From Burkholderiales bacterium (lineage in GTDB: Bacteria; Pseudomonadota; Gammaproteobacteria; Burkholderiales; Burkholderiaceae_C), in assembly GCA_003241965.1 (NCBI GenBank), contig QBMB01000022.1:1-51139 (forward strand): DNA of 51,139 nt, read 5' to 3'. Shown piece after piece: positions 44,408 through 51,139 of this stretch. The translations under genes and the position numbers were made by a program. How positions within the stretch are numbered: position 1 is the stretch's first letter; each line of letters starts with the position of its first letter. The notes beneath the pieces were generated by a model. It saw nothing but the letters and a program-made list of their open reading frames with translations. It made no database searches and was not told the DNA's origin.

Positions 44408-45271
44408 CTATCGTCCCAAGCTATAGCGGCGCTTGAGCGCCTCGAGACGCTCCCTGTGGTGCTCTGATGCGATGGAATTCTGAAAAGCCTGCTTCAAGAA
44501 GACAAAAATCAGCAAGAGAAGTCCGGCACTCGCGGAGGCAAGCAATGCGGTTAGGCCTCTTTTCGGCGACACAGACTTCAGGGGTAGCGTCGGGGTTTGC
44601 AGCAAGTCTTCAGCGGTCACTCCAAGAATCCTTTTTTCCAAAGCAAGAATGTCTAGGTGAATTTTGACCGAAGCATTTGAGATGCTGGCAAGCGACTCAG
44701 CCAGATTCCCCAAGTTTTCGGCGACAGTTGCTTCTTGCAGCCGCGTTTGTGTCGCCTTGCTTATGGTGTCCAACTCCCTGGCTTGTCGTTCAAGGAAAGC
44801 TCGCTCAGATTCCAGCCTTTTCTGCTCGGCGCCTTTTGGTTTGGATGCCGCAAATGTCTGGTTCAGAATTTCGTTGGCCATCTTTTGCGCAGCTTCCGGT
44901 GAACTCCGAGCGACTGTCAAAGTGATGAGCTTGCTGTCTCTCGCCGTGCGAACCTTTACGTTCCCTTCCAAATCGGCGCGGGCTTCCTCTGCCTGTTGCT
45001 CGCTCGCATTCTTCAAGTAACCAAGATTTTTCAGGGAAACTTCCAAAACGGGCGCCGTGGTGATGAAAGCGGAGGTGTTCGCATCTCCCAACAACACTGC
45101 TGAACTTTCGAAGCTTTGTGGCAGCAGATATGTCAGACCATAAACAACTGCGCCCATGAGCAATGGTCCAACTACCAAGAGCCTTATGTTCTCTGCAAGA
45201 GTCAGAAAGAGGCCCAGCATGTCGATTGATTCTTCGAGCTCTGGAGGTCCTGGCGGGAGGGAGTTGTTCAT
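44408..45271 (-). CDS. Wzz-family chain-length determinant
   Basis: 287 residues from an ATG at 45271; an internal ATG at 45220 is also possible. Two membrane helices frame the protein, at about 30-50 (LLVVGPLLMGAVVYGLTYLL) and about 245-266 (LTALLASASAGLLLLIFVFL). The periplasmic part is helical with coiled-coil tendency (about 130-210), and a short cytoplasmic tail follows. The Pro-rich entry to the second helix (TPTLPLKSVSPKRGL) is typical of Wzz. These proteins set O-antigen modal length together with Wzy. The gene is inserted between rmlB and rmlD, splitting the rhamnose genes. Confidence 0.85.
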   Translation of the reverse strand: MNNSLPPGPPELEESIDMLGLFLTLAENIRLLVVGPLLMGAVVYGLTYLLPQSFESSAVLLGDANTSAFITTAPVLEVSLKNLGYLKNASEQQAEEARADLEGNVKVRTARDSKLITLTVARSSPEAAQKMANEILNQTFAASKPKGAEQKRLESERAFLERQARELDTISKATQTRLQEATVAENLGNLAESLASISNASVKIHLDILALEKRILGVTAEDLLQTPTLPLKSVSPKRGLTALLASASAGLLLLIFVFLKQAFQNSIASEHHRERLEALKRRYSLGR

Positions 45272-45336
45272 GAAAGGTAGTAGCTTTCTATTGGAGGAAA
45301 CTGGAAGAGCGCCCGCAGTCGCGGCGTGCGTGTCTA

Positions 45337-46407
<1,071 letters not shown>

Positions 46408-46479
46408 GAAACTTCCCTAAAGGTGGCGATCTTGGGGCAGCCAGGGGGCTGCCATGAACCACGCATTATCTTCACCAAA

Positions 46480-46495
46480 CCGCTGTTTCCAGCGG
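46480..46495 (-). terminator. Hairpin after the zinc-finger gene, possible terminator
   Basis: On the minus strand CCGCTG-gaaa-CAGCGG forms a perfect six-base-pair stem with a GAAA tetraloop, followed by TTTGG. A second hairpin, GGCAGCC-ccct-GGCTGCC, lies 27 nt further on (46436-46453). The T-run is short, so termination may be partial and the hairpins could instead be part of the rmlB leader. Confidence 0.4.
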
Positions 46496-46509
46496 ACCAA
46501 CCGGATGAA

Positions 46510-46716
46510 TCAGTGTCCGTGTGAAACCGTCTCACCCGCCTTCAGGCGGTAGACAGTTCCGCAATACGGGCATTTGGCCTCGCCGGAGTGGCCCACATCC
46601 AGATACACCTTGGGGTGGCTGTTCCACAGCTTCATGTCGGCCAGCTTGTTCGGGCAGAACACGCCGCCCTGGGCATTGAGGTCGGTGGCCTTGAGTTCGA
46701 TGACTGGGGTGGTCAT
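46510..46716 (-). CDS. Small zinc-finger protein (zf-CHCC type)
   Basis: 68 residues from the ATG at 46716. The zinc ligands are visible in order: FCPNKLADMKLWNSHPKVYL has Cys and His, and AKCPYCGTVYRL has the Cys pair. The family (like the 6-8 kDa zinc-finger proteins beside ilvE in many betaproteobacteria and the NDUFS6-like subunits) has no firm bacterial function. It is 5 nt after the ilvE stop and surely cotranscribed with it. Confidence 0.88.
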   Translation of the reverse strand: MTTPVIELKATDLNAQGGVFCPNKLADMKLWNSHPKVYLDVGHSGEAKCPYCGTVYRLKAGETVSHGH

Positions 46717-46721
46717 GGTGT

Positions 46722-47672
46722 TCAGACCTTCGTGAGCCAATGGGCGTACTTGGGATTGCGGCCGTTGACGATGTCAAAGAACGCGCTCTGGATCTTCTCG
46801 GTGATCGGTCCACGGGTTCCCACGTAGTCACCCTTGCCCATCTCGATGCGGTCGAGTTCCCGGATGGGGGTCACTTCAGCGGCGGTACCGGTGAAGAAGG
46901 CCTCGTCGGCGATGTAGACCTCGTCGCGGGTGATGCGCTTCTGGATGATCTCGATACCCAGGTCCTTGGCGATGTGGAACACGGTGTTGCGCGTGATGCC
47001 GTTGAGCGCACCGGCCGAGAGGTCGGGCGTGTAGATCACGCCGTTTTTCACCACGAAGATGTTCTCGCCAGCGCCTTCGCTCACGAAACCCGAAGCGTCG
47101 AGCAGCAGGGCCTCGTCGTAGCCTTCGTCGGTCACTTCCATGTTGGCCAGGATGCTGTTGGTGTAGTTGCTCACCGCCTTGGCCTGCGTCATGGTGATGT
47201 TGACGTGGTGGCGGGTGTAGCTGCTGGTCTTCACGCGAATGCCGCGCTTCAGACCTTCTTCACCCAGGTACGCGCCCCAGGCCCAGGCCGCCACCATCAG
47301 GTGGATGGTGTTGCCCTTGGGGGAAACGCCCAGTTTCTGGTCACCGATCCAGGTGAGTGGGCGGATGTAGCAGCTCTCCAGCTTGTTCTCGCGCACCACG
47401 GCTTTTTGCGCTTCCATGGCTTCTTCCATGGTGAAGGGCAGCTTCATGCGCAGGATCTTGGCGCTGTTGAAAAGGCGCTCGGTGTGCTCTTCCAGCCGGA
47501 AGATCGCCGTGCCGCCGACAGCGTTGTAGGCCCGGACCCCCTCAAAAGCGCCGCAGCCGTAGTGCAGCGTGTGGGTCAGCACGTGGATCTTGGCGTCGCG
47601 CCAGTCCACCATCTGGCCGTCCATCCAGATCTTGCCGTCGCGGTCGGACATCGAGGGAACGATGGGGCTCAT
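46722..47672 (-). CDS. ilvE: Branched-chain amino acid aminotransferase
   Basis: 316 residues; AAGGA precedes the ATG at 47672. The fold-type IV PLP enzyme pattern is complete: HYGCGAFEGVRAY near the start, the Schiff-base Lys in MTQAKAVSNYTNS, SEGAGENIFVVKNG in the cofactor phosphate region, and FFTGTAAEVTPIRELD. It interconverts Leu, Ile and Val with their 2-keto acids, using 2-oxoglutarate. It is cotranscribed with the small zinc-finger gene. Confidence 0.97.
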   Translation of the reverse strand: MSPIVPSMSDRDGKIWMDGQMVDWRDAKIHVLTHTLHYGCGAFEGVRAYNAVGGTAIFRLEEHTERLFNSAKILRMKLPFTMEEAMEAQKAVVRENKLESCYIRPLTWIGDQKLGVSPKGNTIHLMVAAWAWGAYLGEEGLKRGIRVKTSSYTRHHVNITMTQAKAVSNYTNSILANMEVTDEGYDEALLLDASGFVSEGAGENIFVVKNGVIYTPDLSAGALNGITRNTVFHIAKDLGIEIIQKRITRDEVYIADEAFFTGTAAEVTPIRELDRIEMGKGDYVGTRGPITEKIQSAFFDIVNGRNPKYAHWLTKV

Positions 47673-47737
47673 GGGGGTCCTTAGGGTTGTTCGTGGGGGG
47701 CGCCCGACCGACAGGGCTGGTCGCCAAACCAGCGATT

Positions 47738-48184
47738 TTACGGCGGCGTGCTGGCCGCGTCGGATGCCTGGGCTGGTGCCGGGGTGGGTGCATCAGGGTC
47801 GGGCCGCGCCAGTTGCCAGCGCACCAGCTTGCCGGTCTTGAACTCGGCCTCCACCGTGGAGTGGCCGCCGTCGGTCCAGCGGAACACCTCGGGTTCCGCG
47901 CCTTCAGTCGAGACCCGCTCGCCCAGCGCACGCGTCATGGCAATCACGTGCATCAGCGTCACGCCCGGTTTGAGCTTGGCGTTGAGCATCACCGCGCTGT
48001 CCACATGACCGATGGGCCGGTGGGCGGTGCGTTTGAGCACGGTCATGAGGCGGGTGAAGTGCAGCAGCAGCCACATCACCAGGCCGCCGCTGACAGCGGC
48101 CACGCCAGGCCAGCCGAAGCTGCGGTGCGCCAGAAACAAGAGGGCGGCGCAGCCCAGGGGAACGAGGAATTTCTGAAGTTGCAT
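47738..48184 (-). CDS. Conserved hypothetical membrane protein next to radA
   Basis: 148 residues from an ATG at 48184 (MQLQKFLVPLGCAALLFLAH); in-frame ATGs at 48199 and 48238 are alternatives and none has a strong ribosome-binding site. Two hydrophobic helices (about 5-20 and 28-45, VAAVSGGLVMWLLLHFTRL) are followed by a cytoplasmic or periplasmic domain with HSTVEAEFKTGKLVRWQLAR and a Pro/Ala-rich end. I do not recognise a functional family. It follows radA directly and is probably cotranscribed with it. Confidence 0.7.
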   Translation of the reverse strand: MQLQKFLVPLGCAALLFLAHRSFGWPGVAAVSGGLVMWLLLHFTRLMTVLKRTAHRPIGHVDSAVMLNAKLKPGVTLMHVIAMTRALGERVSTEGAEPEVFRWTDGGHSTVEAEFKTGKLVRWQLARPDPDAPTPAPAQASDAASTPP

Positions 48185-48246
48185 GGGGCGATTGTCCATG
48201 GGCGCGAGGGGAGCGCCGCTGCGGCTTTTACGCAGCATCAACCGGC

Positions 48247-49623
48247 TCAGGCCAGGCTGCGCGCCAGCTCCATGGCTTCTTCGATGCGTTCCACGCCGTG
48301 CACCGTGAGGCCTTCAAACGCCTTGTCGTTCTTCTTGGGCAGGTTGGCCTTGGGCACCACGGCCACGCTGAAGCCCAGCTTGGCCGCTTCCTTCAGGCGT
48401 TCCTGACCGCGCGGCGCAGGGCGCACCTCGCCGGCCAGGCCCACCTCGCCAAAGGCGATGAAACCCTTGGGCAGCGGCCGCCCGCGCAGGCTGGAGGTGA
48501 TGGCCAGCATCACCGCCAGGTCGGCCGCGGGTTCGCTGATGCGCACACCGCCCACCGCGTTGACGAACACGTCCTGGTCCATGCAGGCCACGCCGGCGTG
48601 GCGGTGCAACACCGCCAGCAGCATGGCCAGACGGTCGCGGTCCAGGCCCACGGAGAGGCGCCGGGGCGACGGTCCACCGCTGTCCACCAGCGCCTGGATC
48701 TCCACCAGCATCGGCCGTGTGCCCTCCAGCGTCACCATCACGCAGCTGCCCGGCACCGGCTCGCTGTGCTGGCTCAGGAAGATCGCGCTCGGGTTGCTCA
48801 CTCCCTTCAAGCCCTTCTCCGTCATCGCGAACACGCCGATCTCGTTCACCGCACCGAAGCGGTTCTTGATCGCACGGATCAGGCGAAAACTGCTGTGCGT
48901 GTCGCCCTCGAAATAGAGCACCGTGTCCACCATGTGCTCCAGCACGCGCGGGCCGGCCAGCGCGCCTTCCTTGGTCACGTGGCCCACCAGCACGATCGCC
49001 GTGCCGCTGGCTTTGGCGGCCCGGGTCAGGTGGGCCGCGCATTCGCGCACCTGCGCCACCGAGCCCGGGGCCGAGGTGAGCTGCTCGGAATACACGGTCT
49101 GGATCGAGTCGATCACCGCGATGCCGGGCCGCACATGGTCGAGCGTGGCCAGGATTTTCTCCAGCTGGATCTCGGCCAATACGCTCACCTGCGAGCCTTC
49201 CAGCCCGAGCCGGCGCGAGCGCAGCGCCACCTGGGCGCCGCTCTCTTCGCCGGTCACGTAGAGCGTTTTGAGCCCGGCGCGTTGCAGCGAATCCAAAGCC
49301 TGCAGCAGCAAAGTGGACTTGCCGATGCCCGGATCGCCGCCGATCAGCACCACGCCGCCCTCCACGATGCCGCCACCCAACACGCGGTCCAGCTCGTCGT
49401 GGCGGGTGGGCGTGCGCTGCACGTCGGTGGCGTCGATGTCGGCCAGCGTGGTCACCTCGGCGGTTTTGGCCAGCGAGGCGAAGCGGTTTTTGGACGGTGT
49501 GGTGGATTCGGCGACCGACTCCACCAGCGTGTTCCAGGCGTTGCAGTGCGGGCATTTGCCCAGCCACTTGGGGCTGGAGCCGCCGCATTCGTTGCAGGTG
49601 TATTGGGTTTTGTCTTTGGCCAT
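48247..49623 (-). CDS. radA: DNA repair protein RadA
   Basis: 458 residues from MAKDKTQYTCNECG at 49623. A four-Cys zinc finger (CNECGGSSPKWLGKCPHC, about 9-26), the RecA-like core with Walker A GGDPGIGKSTLL, the RadA-specific KNRFG motif (RAIKNRFGAVNEIG) and the C-terminal Lon-like domain (DVFVNAVGGVRISEPAADLA) are all present. RadA is a hexameric helicase that extends recombination intermediates. Only 20 nt separate its start from a palindromic element that fills the region upstream, so its promoter must lie within that element or none remains. Confidence 0.97.
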   Translation of the reverse strand: MAKDKTQYTCNECGGSSPKWLGKCPHCNAWNTLVESVAESTTPSKNRFASLAKTAEVTTLADIDATDVQRTPTRHDELDRVLGGGIVEGGVVLIGGDPGIGKSTLLLQALDSLQRAGLKTLYVTGEESGAQVALRSRRLGLEGSQVSVLAEIQLEKILATLDHVRPGIAVIDSIQTVYSEQLTSAPGSVAQVRECAAHLTRAAKASGTAIVLVGHVTKEGALAGPRVLEHMVDTVLYFEGDTHSSFRLIRAIKNRFGAVNEIGVFAMTEKGLKGVSNPSAIFLSQHSEPVPGSCVMVTLEGTRPMLVEIQALVDSGGPSPRRLSVGLDRDRLAMLLAVLHRHAGVACMDQDVFVNAVGGVRISEPAADLAVMLAITSSLRGRPLPKGFIAFGEVGLAGEVRPAPRGQERLKEAAKLGFSVAVVPKANLPKKNDKAFEGLTVHGVERIEEAMELARSLA

Positions 49624-49643
49624 GGTGCTGGGCAATATAGTTC

Positions 49644-49911
49644 AGGGCCTGTTCACACCATTTTTCCAAGATGCGTTGTGGATCAAAAAGGCCCTGCGCA
49701 AGGCGCGAAACGCAGACGGGCCGGTGGCCCGGCGAGGCTTCGCAACGCGGCGCATGGCCTTTTTGGCCACAACCCGAAGGGAACGAGGTGAAAACAGCGC
49801 CACTCGGCGTTGCACTCCTAGGCCAGACACCCGGTCTGGCCGTCGTCCTGCGCCTTGATTGGCGCTGTTTTCACCTCGTTCGCACTTGGAAAAATGGTGT
49901 GAACAGGCCCT
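49644..49911. mobile_element. Nested palindromic (MITE-like) element between radA and the J-domain gene
   Basis: 268 bp bounded by perfect 27-nt inverted repeats (49644-49670 and 49885-49911; outer end AGGGCCTGTTCACACC). Inside lie further inverted pairs: 49675-49693 with 49756-49773 (GTTGTGG...AAAAAGGCC, one imperfection), a perfect 22-nt pair 49781-49802 with 49860-49881 (GAACGAGGTGAAAACAGCG...), and a core hairpin GGCCAGAC/GTCTGGCC at 49821-49841. No transposase is encoded; the short open frames inside are by-products of the repeats. It fills practically all of the space between two divergent genes (20 nt from radA, 6 nt from the next ATG). A duplicated target site is not obvious. A non-autonomous element mobilised in trans is the likely explanation. 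Confidence 0.75.
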
Positions 49912-49917
49912 AACCTC

Positions 49918-51018
49918 ATGACCAAGACCTCCGCTGCAGCCTCCCTGATCGTGCTGCCGCCCAGCGCACAACCTCTGTCCGCCGCAGCCCGCGCCTACAA
50001 CCTGCAGCTCACCCGGATCGACAAGCTCAAGAGCCAGCTCGCCGAGCTGGACGCGCTGGGACAGCTGCACCGTCAGGAGCTGCACGGCGCCATCGACCCG
50101 CTGCGCCGCCAGCTGGCGCAAGGCCAGCGCGACCTGGTGCTGGCGCTGGACGGGTTTCTGCAAGGCAAGGAACTCAGCCGGGGCCAGTGCGACACGGCGC
50201 GCGCAGTGCTGTGCCAGATCGCCCGCGAGCTGGTCGAAGTAGGCGGGCCAGGCAGTGAAGCCATGCGCGAACTGCACGACCGCCACAGCCCGCGCACGCT
50301 GGCGCAGATACGGCAGGACGCGGCCGACGCGTTGCGCGCGCGGCTGGAATCGGTGCTGGGTGAACCACTGGACGATGAAGGCCAGGACCTCAGCGCCGAA
50401 CAGTTGCTGCGCGCCGGCATGGCGCGCTTGCGCCGCTCGCAGGAAGAAGCGCAGGACAAAAAGCGCGAAGCCGCCCAAGCCAAACGCGAGCGCAAGAAAC
50501 CCGGTGCCGCGCTGCGCCAGACCGAGCAACACGACGCCGACACGCTGTTGCGCCGCTTGTTCCGCCAGCTCGCCAGTGCCCTGCACCCCGACCGCGAAAC
50601 CGATCCGCAGGCGCGCATCCGGAAAACAGCGCTCATGAGCGAGGCCAACGCCGCTTACGAAAGGCGCGACCTCGTGACGCTGCTGCAGATCCAGAGCCGT
50701 GCCGAGCTGGCCGACCCCGACGCGGTGCACAAACTCTCCGACGAGCGCCTGGCGTCACTCACCCTGCTGCTCAAGGCGCAGGTGGCCGAGCTGGAGCGCG
50801 AGCGTGCCGGGCGGCAGAACGCGTTGGCTGACGAGTTTGATCTGCCCGAGGGCCTTTCACCCAACCCCAACACGCTGCTGCAGAACCGCATCGATCAGGC
50901 GCAGGGCCTTGAGGCGGAGATTGCCAAGATCGAGGACGACCTGGAGCAGGTGGCGAATGGCGTGCGGGTCAAGCGCTGGCTCAATGCCCGGCGCGACGCC
51001 GCCAGGCATCCGGGGTGA
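49918..51018 (+). CDS. Coiled-coil protein with a C-terminal-half J domain
   Basis: 366 residues. The N-terminal half is helical with charged coiled-coil stretches (about 30-70 and 150-195, KKREAAQAKRERKK). A J-like domain (about 205-260) has RRLFRQLASALHPDRETDPQ with the HPD motif at residues 223-225 and SEANAAYERRDLVTLL behind it. J domains stimulate the ATPase of DnaK-type Hsp70 proteins. The rest (about 265-360) is again helical. No zinc-finger or substrate-binding domain of true DnaJ is present, so this is a specialised co-chaperone of unknown client. The start at 49918 is 6 nt after the palindromic element. It converges with the next gene, overlapping it by 38 nt. Confidence 0.8.
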   Translation: MTKTSAAASLIVLPPSAQPLSAAARAYNLQLTRIDKLKSQLAELDALGQLHRQELHGAIDPLRRQLAQGQRDLVLALDGFLQGKELSRGQCDTARAVLCQIARELVEVGGPGSEAMRELHDRHSPRTLAQIRQDAADALRARLESVLGEPLDDEGQDLSAEQLLRAGMARLRRSQEEAQDKKREAAQAKRERKKPGAALRQTEQHDADTLLRRLFRQLASALHPDRETDPQARIRKTALMSEANAAYERRDLVTLLQIQSRAELADPDAVHKLSDERLASLTLLLKAQVAELERERAGRQNALADEFDLPEGLSPNPNTLLQNRIDQAQGLEAEIAKIEDDLEQVANGVRVKRWLNARRDAARHPG

Positions 51019-51139
51019 CGTGGTCGAAGCCACTGGCCAGTGAACGCGTGATGTCCTCGGCATGAGCCTCCCGGCACGCGCTGGCGTTCTGCCCCGACCA
51101 CAGCGGTGAAAAGTCGCCGCTGCCTTTGGCCTCCCAGTG
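50981..51139 (-). CDS. Partial: C-terminus of a probable nitronate monooxygenase
   Basis: Only the last 52 codons are inside the window, ending at the TGA at 50981-50983. The frame reads through GSGDFSPLWSGQNASACREA, then HAEDITRSLASGFDHV. The SGDFSPLWSGQNA segment resembles the C-terminal part of NAD(P)H-dependent flavin oxidoreductases of the nitronate monooxygenase (2-nitropropane dioxygenase) family. That family oxidises alkyl nitronates with FMN. The 3' end overlaps the convergent J-domain gene by 38 nt. The assignment rests on a short tail. Confidence 0.55.
   Translation of the reverse strand, partial: HWEAKGSGDFSPLWSGQNASACREAHAEDITRSLASGFDHVTPDAWRRRAGH

Noticed and set aside
46545..46552. 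GGCGGTAG, the core of the RfaH ops/JUMPstart element, near the O-antigen operon
   Set aside because: It is on the plus strand inside the zinc-finger gene, whereas the operon runs on the minus strand; the match is part of coding sequence.
49671..49913. 80-codon open frame inside the palindromic element
   Set aside because: Its sequence is dictated by the inverted repeats, it appears similarly on both strands, and no ribosome-binding site is present.

Overview
The window reads as a contiguous piece of chromosome from a GC-rich betaproteobacterium, most likely Comamonadaceae in the Burkholderiales (Hydrogenophaga/Acidovorax-like). The grounds are the codon bias, the divergent Lrp-type regulator and fused indolepyruvate ferredoxin oxidoreductase, the yajC-secD-secF run followed by a DUF1631 gene, and the ilvE/zinc-finger/rml layout. 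The genus is an inference; no rRNA is present.

Layout. (a) 305-1429: an intact IS630-family transposase-like gene whose three catalytic acidic residues all appear replaced. (b) 1576-7889, minus strand: a seven-gene locus for an uncharacterised chaperone-assisted surface structure. It has an outer-membrane barrel ending in an SdrD-B-like domain, five small exported beta-rich proteins and a PapD-like chaperone. A short decayed copy of the last gene's 3' end lies beyond it. (c) 8075-12374: Lrp/AsnC regulator divergent from indolepyruvate:ferredoxin oxidoreductase. (d) 12508-22742: housekeeping genes yajC, secD, secF, DUF1631, M48 protease, AmpG-like transporter and an OmpR-type two-component system. 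(e) 22959-46407, minus strand: a 23 kb Wzx/Wzy-type O-antigen cluster read from rmlB towards the WbpM-like dehydratase. (f) 46510-51139: zinc-finger protein, ilvE, small membrane protein, radA, a nested palindromic element, a J-domain protein and the 3' end of a probable nitronate monooxygenase.

How the O-antigen genes fit together. Four nucleotide-sugar routes are visible: dTDP-L-rhamnose (rmlBADC), GDP-L-fucose (gmd, fcl), a CDP-linked C-methylated 6-deoxyhexose (rfbF, rfbG, RmlC-like epimerase, C-methyltransferase, reductase) and probably UDP-N-acetylquinovosamine (4,6-dehydratase plus reductase). The last sugar would be loaded onto undecaprenyl phosphate by the small phosphoglycosyl transferase. 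Three GT2 enzymes and a WbsX-like protein would extend the unit, the CmcI-like and FkbM enzymes would decorate it, and Wzx, Wzy and Wzz would flip, polymerise and size it. The central part (about 26.5-35.4 kb) is clearly more AT-rich than its flanks and contains a decayed gene, as expected for an exchanged serotype-specific core. Many neighbours overlap by exactly 4 bp (ATGA), which fixes several start codons and implies translational coupling.

The most interesting items are the catalytically degenerate IS630-like protein, the chaperone/barrel locus, the CDP-branched-sugar cassette, the decayed gene at 27.4-27.9 kb and the nested palindromic element that fills the whole radA upstream region.
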